DNA from: Polynucleobacter sp. AP-Melu-500A-A1
Lineage (GTDB): Bacteria; Pseudomonadota; Gammaproteobacteria; Burkholderiales; Burkholderiaceae
Direction of reading: 5' to 3'
Length of the DNA stretch: 64,000 nt
Assembly (NCBI RefSeq): GCF_018882125.1
Contig: NZ_JACVOZ010000002.1
Location: 62,001 to 126,000 of the forward strand
Below, piece by piece: positions 9,813 to 20,492 of the stretch (positions within the stretch are counted from its first letter, which is position 1; every line of letters starts with the position of its first letter). The notes under the pieces were generated by a model. It was not told the origin of the DNA and did no database searches. It saw nothing but the letters and a program-made list of their open reading frames with translations. The position numbers and the translations under genes are program-made.

Positions 9813-11242
9813 TGCGCTTGATATTTGCAGCATTGTGCCTGGCTGCATTACTTTCTGGTTGCGCGAGCACTGGTGATTGGTCTTCTGATGTCCCCACCAA
9901 GGCTAATCCCAAAGCTTCTAAAGCAGCGCGTGTAAACCTGGAGAACCAATCGGTCAGTAAGGTCTATGCACCCTCAGACAACCTGTGGCTGCGCATTCGG
10001 GATGGTTTTCAGATGGAACCCATGAACAGCCCTCTAGAGATTGAGCAAGTCCGGTGGTTAAGTGGCCGCCCAGATTACGTTCATCGCTCGATGGCGCGAT
10101 CATCAAGATATCTCTTTTATATTGTCCAAGAGGTGAATGCTCGTAATATGCCTACAGAAATTGCACTACTTCCTTTTGTGGAAAGTGCTTTTGTAACGAA
10201 TGCCAAATCTAGCGCAAAGGCAGTAGGCTTGTGGCAGTTTATGCCAGCAACTGGAAAGGATTTTCGTTTAACTCAAAACGTTTTTAGAGATGAGCGTCGA
10301 GATGTCATTCAATCTACTGATGCTGCTTTAGATTATTTACAGCGTTTGCAAAATCAGTTTGGCAGTTGGGAGCTTGCTTTAGCTGCATACAACTGGGGTG
10401 CTGGGAATATCTCAAAGGCCCAAAAACGGAATATTGCTGCTGGCTTGCCTACGGATTACGAGAGTTTGACTATGCCTAAGGAAACCCGCAACTATGTTCC
10501 AAAGTTGATGGCCTATCGGCAAATCGTGCTTGACCCTAGTGCTTATGGCATTGTTTTGCCTGAATTAGAAAACCACCCTTATTTTGTAGCTCTTGATGTT
10601 AGTAATGACATTGATGTAGCAGTCGTTATTAAATTGGCCGAGATTCCTTCTGAAGAATTCCACAACTTAAACCCATCATTTAATAAACCTGTAATTTTGG
10701 CTAATGCCAATCAACAGATCTTGCTCCCTTTTGCCCATGCTGAGATTTTTCAGGACAACCTCAAAAATTACAGCAAACCATTAGCTTCTTGGACTGCGGT
10801 CCAAGTCTCTAAAACGGAAAGTCTAGATCAAGCAGCCAAAACCTTAGGAGTTGACTCGGATGTTCTGCGGGACATTAACGGCATTCCCAGAGGAATGCGA
10901 ATCAGAGCAGGTTCCACTGTGATTATTCCAAAGACTAGCCGTCGCCCTGGTGATGTACCGACCGCATTGGCTGACAATGCCAGCCTTAGCCTTGAAAAAC
11001 CACCCCCGCCACCTTCACCCAATAAATGTACCAAGCCCTCAAAGACGGTGAAGGGGGCTAAACCAGTGAAATGTGCCCCTGTTAAACAAGTTAAAACTGT
11101 CGAAAAAGCAGGCTCTAAGGGTAATTCTTCCTCAAATAATGCTGCATCTCAGCATAAATCCGCATCGACAGGGCTTACAAAATCTGCGAAAAATAGCACT
11201 TCAGCTAACCCCAGCAATAAGGGGGCTAGTAAACAACAGTAA
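9812..11242 (+). CDS. mltD: membrane-bound lytic murein transglycosylase D
   Basis: 476 residues. A lipoprotein signal ends in LLSGC with Cys17 as the lipidated residue. The SLT domain has the catalytic Glu at 124 (LLPFVESAF), followed by AVGLWQFMPATG and AAYNWGAGN, all diagnostic of goose-lysozyme-type lytic transglycosylases. A region around 330-390 resembles a LysM module (SKTESLDQAAKTLGV...VIIPK). The last 85 residues are a low-complexity Lys/Pro/Ser tail that starts with a run of prolines, probably a flexible linker in the periplasm. It cleaves glycan strands to anhydromuropeptides during wall turnover. Coupled to gloB by a 1-base overlap, an order common in proteobacteria. Confidence 0.93.
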   Translation: MRLIFAALCLAALLSGCASTGDWSSDVPTKANPKASKAARVNLENQSVSKVYAPSDNLWLRIRDGFQMEPMNSPLEIEQVRWLSGRPDYVHRSMARSSRYLFYIVQEVNARNMPTEIALLPFVESAFVTNAKSSAKAVGLWQFMPATGKDFRLTQNVFRDERRDVIQSTDAALDYLQRLQNQFGSWELALAAYNWGAGNISKAQKRNIAAGLPTDYESLTMPKETRNYVPKLMAYRQIVLDPSAYGIVLPELENHPYFVALDVSNDIDVAVVIKLAEIPSEEFHNLNPSFNKPVILANANQQILLPFAHAEIFQDNLKNYSKPLASWTAVQVSKTESLDQAAKTLGVDSDVLRDINGIPRGMRIRAGSTVIIPKTSRRPGDVPTALADNASLSLEKPPPPPSPNKCTKPSKTVKGAKPVKCAPVKQVKTVEKAGSKGNSSSNNAASQHKSASTGLTKSAKNSTSANPSNKGASKQQ

Positions 11243-11269
11243 TTTCAGTCACTTTTACTTAGGTTGAAT

Positions 11270-13153
11270 ATGTCCTATAAAGCACATCACGAACGCTCAA
11301 TTCAAGACCCAGATGGTTTTTGGGGCGAACAAGCGAAGTTAATTCACTGGGAAAAACCTTTCGAGAAAGTTCTAAATTACGATAATCCTCCTTTTGCAAA
11401 GTGGTTCGAAGGGGGCTTAACCAACCTTTGCTACAACGCAGTAGATCGCCACGCTAAAGAGCGAGCTGATCAGATCGCCTTAGTTGCGGTCTCAACAGAA
11501 ACCAATCAAGAAAAAATATATACCTATAAACAGCTATACGAAGAAGTCAATCGTATGGCGGCAATTTATAAAGCCAATGGCATTGGGAAAGGAGATCGTG
11601 TTCTTATTTACATGCCAATGATTGCTGAAGCGTGCTTTGCAATGCTGGCATGTGCGCGGATTGGGGCGATCCATTCTGTGGTTTTTGGTGGGTTTGCTTC
11701 ACATAGCCTTGCATCACGCATTGACGATGCAAAACCAAAGATGATCGTTTGTGCAGAAGCAGGTGCGCGTGGCGGAAAAGCCGTTCCTTACAAGCCTCTA
11801 TTGGATGAAGCGATTACCTTGGCAACGTATAAGCCAGAAAAAGTATTGATCATCAACCGCGGTTTAACGGAGTACACCACAGTTACTGGTCGCGATCTTG
11901 ACTATGCCACCGAGCGTCAAAAACATTTGAATGACATTGTTCCCATTGAGTGGGTCGATGCAACGCACCCATCCTATATTTTATATACCTCTGGAACTAC
12001 AGGAAAACCTAAAGGTGTGCAGCGTGATACCGGAGGATATGCTGTTGCCTTGGCATCATCCATGAAACATATTTTTACTGGCAATGCAGGTGAGACGATG
12101 TTTTGTACCTCTGATATTGGATGGGTTGTCGGGCATAGTTACATTATTTACGCACCCTTGATCAGTGGCATGGCAACCATCATGTATGAAGGCACACCTC
12201 TGCGTCCAGATGCTGGTATCTGGTGGGAGCTTGTGGAGAAATTCAAAGTCTCAGTGATGTTCTCAGCTCCAACAGCAGTGCGCGTTTTAAAGAAACAGGA
12301 TCCTGCCTTCTTAACAAAATATGATCTTTCTACTTTACGTGCTTTATTTTTAGCAGGCGAGCCATTAGATGAGCCCACCGCAACGTGGATACATGACGCG
12401 ATAAAAAAACCAATCATAGATAACTACTGGCAAACAGAAACAGGTTGGCCGATGCTGGCAATTCAGCGTGGCGTTGAAGTGATGCCGCATAAATTTGGCT
12501 CTCCTGGCGTGCCCTCATTTGGCTACAACATGAAGTTGCTTGATGACGTAAGCTCAGAAGAATTGGGTCCTGATAAAAAAGGGGTTATTGCAATTGAAGG
12601 CCCTTTACCCCCAGGTTGTATGCAAACTGTTTGGGGTGATGACAAGCGCTTTGTCAGTACCTATTGGGAAACTATTCCTGGCAAGGTAATTTACTCAACT
12701 TTTGACTGGGGTATCAAAGATAAAGATGGTTATTTCTTTATTTTGGGCCGTACTGACGACGTGATTAACGTTGCCGGACACCGTTTAGGTACTCGCGAAA
12801 TTGAAGAGAGTATTTCTGGTCATCCTAATATTTCAGAGGTAGCGGTCGTTGGTATTGAAGATAAGCTCAAAGGTCAGGCCGCAATTGCATTTGTGATTCC
12901 AAAAGATTCTTCCAATACCGCAACTCTTGAAGCCGAGTGCATGAAAACCGTAGACATCACTTTGGGAGCCATTGCTCGTCCAGGTCGTGTCTATGTTGTC
13001 ACAGCACTTCCTAAGACACGTTCAGGCAAGATTGTGCGGCGTGCATTGCAAGCAGTTGCAGAAGGCCGTGATCCTGGTGATATTAGTACGATGGAAGATC
13101 AAACTGTCCTAGCCCAAATTAAGACCATCATCGAAAACAGCGTATGGGCTTAG
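11270..13153 (+). CDS. prpE: propionyl-CoA synthetase
   Basis: 627 residues from the ATG at 11270 (a TTG two codons earlier is possible but has no better ribosome site). AMP-binding motifs YTSGTTGKPKG, DNYWQTETGWP, STFDWGIKD and the C-terminal lysine region KTRSGKIVRR are present. NPPFAKWFEGGLTNLCYNA, RDTGGYAVALASSM and DIGWVVGHSYI match PrpE more closely than Acs. It activates propionate, and less well acetate, to the CoA ester with ATP, forming AMP. It stands alone here with no prpBCD genes nearby. The start follows the mltD stop by 27 bases without a clear terminator between. Confidence 0.88.
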   Translation: MSYKAHHERSIQDPDGFWGEQAKLIHWEKPFEKVLNYDNPPFAKWFEGGLTNLCYNAVDRHAKERADQIALVAVSTETNQEKIYTYKQLYEEVNRMAAIYKANGIGKGDRVLIYMPMIAEACFAMLACARIGAIHSVVFGGFASHSLASRIDDAKPKMIVCAEAGARGGKAVPYKPLLDEAITLATYKPEKVLIINRGLTEYTTVTGRDLDYATERQKHLNDIVPIEWVDATHPSYILYTSGTTGKPKGVQRDTGGYAVALASSMKHIFTGNAGETMFCTSDIGWVVGHSYIIYAPLISGMATIMYEGTPLRPDAGIWWELVEKFKVSVMFSAPTAVRVLKKQDPAFLTKYDLSTLRALFLAGEPLDEPTATWIHDAIKKPIIDNYWQTETGWPMLAIQRGVEVMPHKFGSPGVPSFGYNMKLLDDVSSEELGPDKKGVIAIEGPLPPGCMQTVWGDDKRFVSTYWETIPGKVIYSTFDWGIKDKDGYFFILGRTDDVINVAGHRLGTREIEESISGHPNISEVAVVGIEDKLKGQAAIAFVIPKDSSNTATLEAECMKTVDITLGAIARPGRVYVVTALPKTRSGKIVRRALQAVAEGRDPGDISTMEDQTVLAQIKTIIENSVWA

Positions 13154-13383
13154 CCTTCCCCCCTTGAGCACCTCCCCTGGTTTTACTTCAGAGAAGGGTG
13201 TCGTGCTTGCAAGGCCTATTTGGTGAGGTATTCAAGGGTTTAGAAGCAAAACTGGTATGATTGAAAGGTTCGAACTTATTAAATACCCTAGCGCTTAAAG
13301 ACACTCACCTCCCGCATAAACAAGCCTCGGGTTGGTATTTTTGGGGGTTTTGAGCGTCGGATGGAGCAGGGACTGGAGATGTT
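13154..13383 (+). other. intergenic region before carA
   Basis: About 230 bases between prpE and carA. I see no ORF, no strong hairpin with a T-run and no PhoB- or ArgR-like repeat that I would defend. A GGAG at 13374-13377 serves as the carA ribosome site. A carAB promoter is expected here but no convincing -35/-10 pair stands out. Confidence 0.5.
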
Positions 13384-14577
13384 TTGTCACCCTTGCTTCC
13401 TTCTTTTCCTCCTGCCGTGTTGGCACTAGCCGACGGCACTGTATTTCTCGGGTTGAGTATTGGCGCCCCAGGCGAAACTACCGGCGAAGTGGTTTTTAAT
13501 ACTGCTTTAACTGGCTACCAAGAGATCATTACCGATCCAAGTTATTCCCGTCAAATTGTGACATTGACCTACCCACACATTGGTAATGTAGGCGTAAATT
13601 CTCAGGATGCTGAATCGGATCAAATTCATGCTGCTGGCTTGGTCATTAAAGATCTTCCTAAGCGAGTCTCTAATTTTCGTTCAGAAGCTAGCCTTGATGA
13701 ATATCTCACCAAGGCAGGTGTTCTCGGTATTTCTGGTATTGATACCCGTAAATTAACCCGTATCCTAAGGGATAAGGGCGCGCAATCAGGCGCGATTGTT
13801 GCTGGAAAGCTTGGTGATGATTGCGAAGTTTTGGGCAAAAAGGCACTTGAGTTAGCAAAGGCATTTCCAGGAATGGCCGGCCTAGATCTTGCGAAGGTTG
13901 TGACAACCCATAAATCTTACCAATGGCGTGAAGCACAATGGGATCTTCATGGCCCAGATGAAAAGCCTGCCTATCGAACTTTGGATAAAAGTAAGCCCTC
14001 TAATAAAGTAGTAGCTTATGACTTTGGCGTTAAGCGAAATATTCTGCGCATGTTGACTGAACGTGGCTGTGAGTTAACTGTTGTGCCAGCACAAACTAGT
14101 GCTGCTGATGTATTGGCCATGAAACCCGACGGCGTATTTTTCTCCAACGGTCCTGGCGATCCTGAACCCTGCACCTATGCAATAGCTGCTGCAAAGGAAA
14201 TTATTGAAAAGGGTACACCGACATTTGGTATCTGCTTAGGTCACCAAATCATGGGACTTGCAGCTGGTGCGAAAACTTTGAAAATGAAATTTGGCCATCA
14301 CGGCGCCAATCATCCGGTCAAGGATTTAGATACCGGCCGAGTAGCCATTACTTCTCAGAATCACGGATTTGCTGTTGATGCTAATGCCTTGCCAGACAAC
14401 ATTCGCGTTACGCATGTCTCTTTATTCGATGGCTCACTTCAAGGTCTTGCTTGGAAAGATAAGCCAGCACTTTGTTTTCAGGGGCATCCTGAGGCCTCAC
14501 CAGGCCCCCATGACATAGCCTATTTATTTGATCGATTTGTTGAGCTCATGAATGCTAGCAAGAAGGAGGGCAAATAA
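13384..14577 (+). CDS. carA: carbamoyl-phosphate synthase small subunit
   Basis: 397 residues. The start is TTG at 13384, six bases after a GGAG; the nearby ATG at 13379 is out of frame. The N-terminal half has the CPSase small-chain pattern [13 protein letters not shown] and [13 protein letters not shown]. The C-terminal half is a class I glutamine amidotransferase with the nucleophile in [13 protein letters not shown] and the His-Glu pair in [12 protein letters not shown]. It releases ammonia from glutamine for CarB, feeding pyrimidine and arginine synthesis. Its stop overlaps the carB start by one base (TAATG) behind an AAGGAGG, so the subunits are made together. Confidence 0.97.
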   Translation: MSPLLPSFPPAVLALADGTVFLGLSIGAPGETTGEVVFNTALTGYQEIITDPSYSRQIVTLTYPHIGNVGVNSQDAESDQIHAAGLVIKDLPKRVSNFRSEASLDEYLTKAGVLGISGIDTRKLTRILRDKGAQSGAIVAGKLGDDCEVLGKKALELAKAFPGMAGLDLAKVVTTHKSYQWREAQWDLHGPDEKPAYRTLDKSKPSNKVVAYDFGVKRNILRMLTERGCELTVVPAQTSAADVLAMKPDGVFFSNGPGDPEPCTYAIAAAKEIIEKGTPTFGICLGHQIMGLAAGAKTLKMKFGHHGANHPVKDLDTGRVAITSQNHGFAVDANALPDNIRVTHVSLFDGSLQGLAWKDKPALCFQGHPEASPGPHDIAYLFDRFVELMNASKKEGK

Positions 14578-17500
14578 TGCCTAAGCGTAGCGACATTAAG
14601 AGCATCTTGATTATTGGTGCAGGTCCGATTGTGATTGGGCAGGCCTGTGAATTTGATTATTCAGGCGCTCAAGCTTGTAAAGCTTTGCGCGATGAAGGTT
14701 ATAAAGTCATTCTGGTAAATAGTAATCCCGCTACCATCATGACTGACCCAGAAATGGCTGATGTTACTTATATTGAGCCGATTACCTGGGAGGTTGTAGA
14801 GCGCATTATCGCTACAGAAAAGCCAGACGCGATATTGCCGACCATGGGCGGACAAACAGCACTTAATTGCGCATTGGACCTTCATCGCCATGGCATATTA
14901 GAAAAGTATGGCTGCGAACTCATCGGTGCTTCACCGGAAGCGATTGATAAAGCTGAAGATCGCCAGAAGTTTAAAAATGCGATGACTAAGATTGGTTTAG
15001 GATCAGCTAAGTCTGGCATTGCGCATTCTATGGATGAGGCCCATGAAGTGCAACAGCGCATTCAAAAAGAAACGGGTAGCTCTGGTTTCCCGGTAGTCAT
15101 ACGCCCATCATTCACGATGGGCGGCTCTGGTGGTGGCATCGCCTACAACCGCGAAGAATTTGAAGAAATTTGTAAACGCGGTCTAGATTTATCTCCAACC
15201 CGTGAACTCCTCATTGAGGAATCTTTATTGGGCTGGAAAGAATTTGAAATGGAAGTGGTGCGTGATCGCAATGACAACTGCATCATTGTTTGCTCCATTG
15301 AAAACTTAGATCCAATGGGCGTTCATACCGGTGACTCTATTACCGTAGCCCCAGCGCAAACTCTAACTGATAAAGAATATCAAATCATGCGTAATGCATC
15401 GATTGCTGTTCTGCGTGAAATTGGCGTTGACACTGGTGGATCAAACGTACAGTTTTCAATTAACCCAGTAGATGGTCGCATGATTGTTATTGAGATGAAT
15501 CCGCGGGTTTCACGTTCTTCTGCTTTAGCATCTAAAGCAACCGGCTTTCCGATTGCTAAGATAGCGGCAAAATTAGCTGTTGGTTACACCTTAGATGAAT
15601 TAAAAAACGACATCACTGGCGGTGCTACTCCTGCTTCTTTCGAGCCTTCGATTGATTATGTTGTAACTAAGATCCCACGTTTTGCTTTTGAGAAATTTCC
15701 GCAAGCTGATTCTCGTCTGACTACCCAGATGAAGTCCGTGGGTGAAGTTATGGCGATTGGGCGAACCTTCCAAGAATCATTCCAAAAAGCCCTTCGAGGT
15801 CTTGAAGTTGGAGTTGATGGCTTAGATGAGATTTCTACCGATCTAGATGACATCATTCAAGAGATTGGTGAACCAGGCCCAGATCGTATTTGGTATTTGG
15901 CCGATGCTTTCCGAATGGGCATGGGGCTTGATGAGGTCTATAACGAAACCAAAGTCGATCCTTGGTTCTTAGAGCAAATTGAGGAGCTCATTTCCATGGA
16001 GGCGCAATTAAAACTCCGTAAGATCGATAGCCTAACGGCTGCCGAATTACGTGCCGTTAAGCAAAAAGGGTTTTCAGATCGCCGTCTTGCCAAATTGTTG
16101 GGTGTTGAAGCATCTTTTGTTCGTGCCGCCCGTCATCGATTGAAGGTAGTACCGGTTTATAAACGAGTTGATACTTGTGCGGCGGAATTTTCCACCAATA
16201 CGGCCTACTTATATTCAACCTACGAAGCAGAGCATGGTGAATGCGAATCCCAGCCAAGTAATAGAGACAAGATCATGGTCTTGGGTGGTGGCCCTAACCG
16301 AATTGGTCAAGGTATTGAGTTTGATTATTGCTGCGTACATGCAGCCTTAGCTTTGCGTGATGATGGTTATGAGACCATCATGGTCAACTGTAATCCAGAA
16401 ACCGTGTCTACCGACTACGATACTTCAGATCGTTTGTATTTTGAGCCCTTAACCTTGGAAGATGTACTAGAAATCGTTGCAAAGGAAAAGCCGAAAGGTG
16501 TGATTGTTCAATACGGTGGTCAAACGCCTTTGAAATTGGCTTTAGATCTTGAGCGTAATGGTGTTCCAATTATTGGAACTTCTCCCGATATGATTGATGC
16601 TGCAGAAGATCGCGAGCGTTTCCAAAAGTTATTGCAAGAGCTAGGCTTGCGTCAACCTCCAAACCGTACTGCTCGGGCAGAGGATGAGGCGCTTAAACTT
16701 GCAGAAGAAATTGGCTATCCATTAGTGGTTCGTCCATCCTACGTATTGGGTGGACGCGCCATGGAAATAGTTCATGATGGTCGTGACCTTGAGCGATATA
16801 TGCGTGAAGCTGTCAAGGTTTCACATGACTCGCCAGTATTGCTAGATCGGTTCTTAAATGATGCGATTGAGTGTGATGTAGATTGCATTAGCGATGGTAC
16901 CCGCGTGTTTATCGGTGGCGTTATGGAACATATTGAACAAGCCGGCGTTCATTCTGGTGACTCTGCGTGTTCATTGCCCCCTTATTCACTCTCCGATGAA
17001 ACGGTTGCAGAGATTAAACGCCAAACTGCAGCAATGGCTAAAGGCCTCAATGTAATTGGCTTAATGAACGTTCAATTCGCCATTCAAAATGTCGACGGCA
17101 AAGACGTTATTTATGTGTTGGAGGTGAACCCACGCGCCTCACGTACCGTGCCTTTTGTTTCCAAAGCTACCGGTCTTCAGTTAGCCAAGATTGCAGCGCG
17201 TTGTATGGTGGGTCAATCATTAGATCAACAAGGTATCAAAACTGAAGTGAGGCCACCTTACTACTCGGTTAAAGAGGCCGTATTTCCATTCAATAAGTTT
17301 CCAGGAATTGATCCAATTTTAGGACCTGAGATGCGCTCTACCGGTGAGGTAATGGGCGTGGGCAATACTTTTGGTGAAGCCTTGTTCAAATCTCAATTAG
17401 GAGCAGGTATCAAGCTTCCGAAATCTGGAACAGTAGTCCTTACCGTTAAAGACAGTGACAAACCAAAGGCGGTTGAAGTTGCTAAATTACTCCATCAATT

Positions 17501-17840
17501 GGGATTCCCAATGGTGGCCACTAAGGGGACGGCAGCCGCAATAGAGGCAGCGGGATTGCCTGTACGGGTTGTGAATAAGGTTAAGGATGGTCGTCCTCAC
17601 ATAGTCGATTTAATTAAAAATGGTGAAATATCATTGGTATTTACCACTGTTGATGAGACTCGAACTGCCATTGCTGATTCGCGTTCGATTCGTACCAGCG
17701 CTCAGGCGAATGGTGTTACTTATTACACGACCATTAGTGCTGCTAGGGCGGTGATGGATGGCTTAATGGCCTCGCAAAACGGCAATAAAGAATCGCTAGA
17801 AGTATATTCTTTGCAAAACTTACATCGGGCGCTCATTTAA
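14577..17840 (+). CDS. carB: carbamoyl-phosphate synthase large subunit
   Basis: 1087 residues, slightly above the usual 1070-1080. It shows the internal duplication of the family: two halves each beginning with a GAGPIVIGQ or GGGPNRIGQ loop, each with an ATP-grasp domain ([23 protein letters not shown]) and each with the closing pattern [18 protein letters not shown] or [18 protein letters not shown]. The first half makes carboxyphosphate and carbamate, the second phosphorylates carbamate. The last 140 residues form the MGS-like regulatory domain. greA follows by 58 bases. Confidence 0.98.
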   Translation: MPKRSDIKSILIIGAGPIVIGQACEFDYSGAQACKALRDEGYKVILVNSNPATIMTDPEMADVTYIEPITWEVVERIIATEKPDAILPTMGGQTALNCALDLHRHGILEKYGCELIGASPEAIDKAEDRQKFKNAMTKIGLGSAKSGIAHSMDEAHEVQQRIQKETGSSGFPVVIRPSFTMGGSGGGIAYNREEFEEICKRGLDLSPTRELLIEESLLGWKEFEMEVVRDRNDNCIIVCSIENLDPMGVHTGDSITVAPAQTLTDKEYQIMRNASIAVLREIGVDTGGSNVQFSINPVDGRMIVIEMNPRVSRSSALASKATGFPIAKIAAKLAVGYTLDELKNDITGGATPASFEPSIDYVVTKIPRFAFEKFPQADSRLTTQMKSVGEVMAIGRTFQESFQKALRGLEVGVDGLDEISTDLDDIIQEIGEPGPDRIWYLADAFRMGMGLDEVYNETKVDPWFLEQIEELISMEAQLKLRKIDSLTAAELRAVKQKGFSDRRLAKLLGVEASFVRAARHRLKVVPVYKRVDTCAAEFSTNTAYLYSTYEAEHGECESQPSNRDKIMVLGGGPNRIGQGIEFDYCCVHAALALRDDGYETIMVNCNPETVSTDYDTSDRLYFEPLTLEDVLEIVAKEKPKGVIVQYGGQTPLKLALDLERNGVPIIGTSPDMIDAAEDRERFQKLLQELGLRQPPNRTARAEDEALKLAEEIGYPLVVRPSYVLGGRAMEIVHDGRDLERYMREAVKVSHDSPVLLDRFLNDAIECDVDCISDGTRVFIGGVMEHIEQAGVHSGDSACSLPPYSLSDETVAEIKRQTAAMAKGLNVIGLMNVQFAIQNVDGKDVIYVLEVNPRASRTVPFVSKATGLQLAKIAARCMVGQSLDQQGIKTEVRPPYYSVKEAVFPFNKFPGIDPILGPEMRSTGEVMGVGNTFGEALFKSQLGAGIKLPKSGTVVLTVKDSDKPKAVEVAKLLHQLGFPMVATKGTAAAIEAAGLPVRVVNKVKDGRPHIVDLIKNGEISLVFTTVDETRTAIADSRSIRTSAQANGVTYYTTISAARAVMDGLMASQNGNKESLEVYSLQNLHRALI

Positions 17841-17898
17841 TCTAAAATCAATTTTTACACGCGCAATTAGGCGCCAGAATATAAGTTAGGTTAGTAGC

Positions 17899-18375
17899 AT
17901 GAGCACAATTCCGATTACTAAGCGCGGTGCAGAACTTCTCAAAGAAGAATTGCACCGCCTCAAGCATGTTGAGCGTCCGTCTGTGATTAACGCTATTTCT
18001 GAAGCTCGCGCACAAGGCGATCTTTCGGAAAATGCTGAGTATGATGCCGCGAAGGAAAAGCAAGGCTTCATTGAAGGCCGTATTCAAGAGCTTGAAAGTA
18101 AACTCTCTGCTGCTCAAATTATTGATCCATCAACCTTAGATGTGACTGGTAGAGTGGTTTTTGGTGCGACAGTTGATCTTGAAGACCTTGAAGATGGCAC
18201 CAAGCTGACCTATCAAATAGTCGGTGATGATGAGGCAGATATTGCCGTCAAGAAAATTTCTATTAGTTCTCCTATAGCCCGCGCATTAATTGGCAAGGAA
18301 GAGGGTGATGTTGTTGCTGTTCAAGCTCCAGGCGGAAATCGTCAGGTTGAAATCTTAGCGGTGCGCTACATCTAA
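17899..18375 (+). CDS. greA: transcription elongation factor GreA
   Basis: 158 residues, the normal length. The N-terminal coiled coil carries the tip motif [20 protein letters not shown] with the acidic residues that stimulate transcript cleavage in backtracked RNA polymerase; the C-terminal FKBP-like domain ends with [16 protein letters not shown]. The start ATG lies behind weak purines. Position after carB is usual in Burkholderiales. Function is taken from the family and the motif is intact. Confidence 0.97.
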   Translation: MSTIPITKRGAELLKEELHRLKHVERPSVINAISEARAQGDLSENAEYDAAKEKQGFIEGRIQELESKLSAAQIIDPSTLDVTGRVVFGATVDLEDLEDGTKLTYQIVGDDEADIAVKKISISSPIARALIGKEEGDVVAVQAPGGNRQVEILAVRYI

Positions 18376-18391
18376 TCACTGGACCCCAGTA

Positions 18392-18889
18392 ATGGTGATG
18401 CAGATATCCAGTGCCTCAAACTATTTGGGGGCGCAAAGACTCTTTACCCTCGTCACTGGATTATGGGTTGGAAGCATATTCACTAGCGCTTATTTAGTTG
18501 CTCCCACTATTTTTAGTACATTGACTGACCGTCAGGTAGCAGGCATGGTTGCGGGTAGCATCTTCAGAGTTGAGGCACTCATCAGTACGATAGTTTGTAT
18601 TGCATTAATGGTCTTGGCCAATTTGCTGATCAATAGAGGCCTTTCCCATTTCCGTATTATTCGCTGGTTGTTATTGGGAATACTACTTTGCGCTCTAACT
18701 GCATTATTGATTTTCATACCCTGGATGAATACACTACGAGATGAGGCATTGTTGCAAGGTATGCCTGTCATGCTCTCGCCCTCTGCAGGACTATTTTCAA
18801 AACTGCATGGCGCTTCCAGCCTAGTCTATTTAATACAAAGTGCACTTGGTCTTTATTTACTTTGGCAATTAACCAAAAATCATCATTAA
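18392..18889 (+). CDS. DUF4149 family inner-membrane protein
   Basis: 165 residues, four predicted membrane helices (about 17-37, 60-82, 92-112 and 140-160). The pattern LVTGLWVGSIFTSAYLVAP near the first helix and the position between greA and yhbY fit the DUF4149 proteins found at this locus in many Burkholderiales. Function unknown. Two Met codons stand near the start; the one at 18392 is given, the other is at 18398. A strong intrinsic terminator follows directly, so this gene ends the carAB-greA transcription unit. Confidence 0.75.
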   Translation: MVMQISSASNYLGAQRLFTLVTGLWVGSIFTSAYLVAPTIFSTLTDRQVAGMVAGSIFRVEALISTIVCIALMVLANLLINRGLSHFRIIRWLLLGILLCALTALLIFIPWMNTLRDEALLQGMPVMLSPSAGLFSKLHGASSLVYLIQSALGLYLLWQLTKNHH

Positions 18890-18914
18890 AAAATGCCGAC
18901 TCGCGGCATTTTTA
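18890..18914 (+). terminator. intrinsic terminator, likely bidirectional
   Basis: Stem AAATGCCG (18891-18898) pairs with CGGCATTT (18904-18911) around a 5-base loop, followed by Ts on the plus strand and preceded by As. It separates the DUF4149 gene from convergent yhbY and can serve both. Confidence 0.85.
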
Positions 18915-18929
18915 CTATTACACTAACTC

Positions 18930-19562
18930 TTAAGACCCAAGAGATTTCTTTTTGGTACTACTCATACGTACCTTACGTCTCTTGATTGGCCCAGGTGCGG
19001 CGGCTGCCTTACGATAGCCTGGTGACGACCAGCCAATTTTAGACTCTGTAGCATCGGCACGCAGCACCCGTTTTTTAGGTGTAGCGGACTTCACTGCAGC
19101 GGCTCGTGCAAATGGAGACTTATTCGAAGCCAAACGACGATCAGATCTTTCCGAGTCACTGGTGCGAACACCTGCTTTTGCTGGCGCTCGATTTGGCTGG
19201 CGTTTAGTACGCTGAGCTTGCAAACTTTTTTTCGTCTGTTTACTAGATCTACCTAAGTTAGTAAAAGCCTCATCAACAATGTCTTTTGGCTTCCACAGCA
19301 CCAATAATTTACCGATGTGCTGAACCGGAGCTGCATTTAATTTATCGCATAGCTCTTCATAGATCGCAATCCGTGCATCACGATCATCACCAAAAACTCG
19401 AATCTTGATTAGACCGTGGTGGCTAATAGCAAGCTTTGCTTCTTTGATAACAGCAGGCGTAAGTCCATCCCCTCCAATCATGACGACAGGAGAAAGTTCA
19501 TGTGCATCTGCTTTGAGGGATTTACGTTGTGTAGGGGTAATGGTGAGTGCAGTCATGGGCAC
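18930..19562 (-). CDS. yhbY: YhbY-type CRM-domain RNA-binding protein with a long basic tail
   Basis: 210 residues, about twice the length of E. coli YhbY. The CRM domain fills residues 4-100 with LTPTQRKSLKADAHELSPVV-like beginning, GGDGLTPAV, the GxxG-like loop and HGLIKIRVFGDDRDAR. It binds pre-50S ribosomal particles in E. coli. The remaining 110 residues are rich in Lys, Arg, Ala and Ser and probably disordered, with RNA-binding character. It is divergent from rlmE, an order (yhbY/rlmE/ftsH) conserved in proteobacteria. The start is taken as MPMTAL at 19562; the third residue Met gives an alternative two codons later. Confidence 0.9.
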   Translation of the reverse strand: MPMTALTITPTQRKSLKADAHELSPVVMIGGDGLTPAVIKEAKLAISHHGLIKIRVFGDDRDARIAIYEELCDKLNAAPVQHIGKLLVLWKPKDIVDEAFTNLGRSSKQTKKSLQAQRTKRQPNRAPAKAGVRTSDSERSDRRLASNKSPFARAAAVKSATPKKRVLRADATESKIGWSSPGYRKAAAAPGPIKRRKVRMSSTKKKSLGS

Positions 19563-19682
19563 GATGATAGAGCATTGACTACGAAAATTAGGGCTGTTTT
19601 AGACTATTTCCAATCTTTTAGCTCGATTCCTTTGCCTTGGAAGGCATAAACAAGGAAAATAGTGAGCGAAAGTGGGTAAGTT

Positions 19683-20357
19683 GTGGCAAAGAATAAATTT
19701 AATAAAAGTTGGTTACAAGATCACTTAACGGATCCGTATGTGAAGATGGCTCAAAAAGAGGGCTATCGTGCGAGAGCTGTTTACAAGTTGAGTGAAATCG
19801 ATGAGCAAGATCACCTCATTAAAGCAGGCATGACGGTGATTGATCTTGGTAGCGCTCCGGGTAGCTGGTCTCAGTATGTCCGCAATCGCTTAACTGAGTT
19901 AGGCAAGACAAATCCCAAGATTGAGTCTGGTAAACCAGATGGCATCATCATTGCGATTGATATTTTGCCCATGGAAGATATTGCAGATGTCAGCTTTATT
20001 CAGGGTGACTTTCGGGAGGATGACGGCTTAGCTGCCCTAGAGGCGCTCTTGCCCAAGGAAGCAGATGGGAAGGTTGATCTCGTTTTATCCGATATGGCTC
20101 CTAATTTATCGGGTGTTGGGGTAGCGGATGCAGCCAGAATGGCTTTTTTAGCTGAGATTGCTCTAGATTTTGCTACTACACACCTCAAGCCTGAAGGGGC
20201 TCTGTTGATTAAATGCTTTAACGGTAGTGGCTATAGTCAAATCGTTGAGGCCTTCAAAAAGGTCTTTAAAACGGTAGTCTCTAGGAAACCAAAGGCTTCT
20301 AGGGCCCGTTCTTCAGAAATCTTCTTATTGGGTAAAAACCTCAAACCCCCTAAATAA
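19683..20357 (+). CDS. rlmE: 23S rRNA (uridine-2'-O)-methyltransferase RlmE
   Basis: 224 residues from a GTG start. It shows the RrmJ/FtsJ pattern: [29 protein letters not shown], the SAM loop [23 protein letters not shown] with the catalytic Asp, and LIKCFNGSG with the catalytic Lys. It 2'-O-methylates U2552 in the ribosomal A-loop, a late 50S assembly step. ftsH follows by 135 bases as in most proteobacteria. Confidence 0.96.
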   Translation: MAKNKFNKSWLQDHLTDPYVKMAQKEGYRARAVYKLSEIDEQDHLIKAGMTVIDLGSAPGSWSQYVRNRLTELGKTNPKIESGKPDGIIIAIDILPMEDIADVSFIQGDFREDDGLAALEALLPKEADGKVDLVLSDMAPNLSGVGVADAARMAFLAEIALDFATTHLKPEGALLIKCFNGSGYSQIVEAFKKVFKTVVSRKPKASRARSSEIFLLGKNLKPPK

Positions 20358-20492
20358 TGCCCAATTACCCATAAAATATAGGGGTTTATTAAATAAAAAC
20401 ACCATTAGCTCTTGAAAAAGGCTGGTAGTAGAATCAAATACTTAGGTAGCAATCCGCTTTAACTGCTGGGTTAATCCAGAAAAGGACTCATT

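Noticed and set aside
11270..13153. Acetyl-CoA synthetase
   Set aside because: Length near 628 and several blocks (for example NPPFAKWF and RDTGGYAVALA) follow PrpE rather than Acs.
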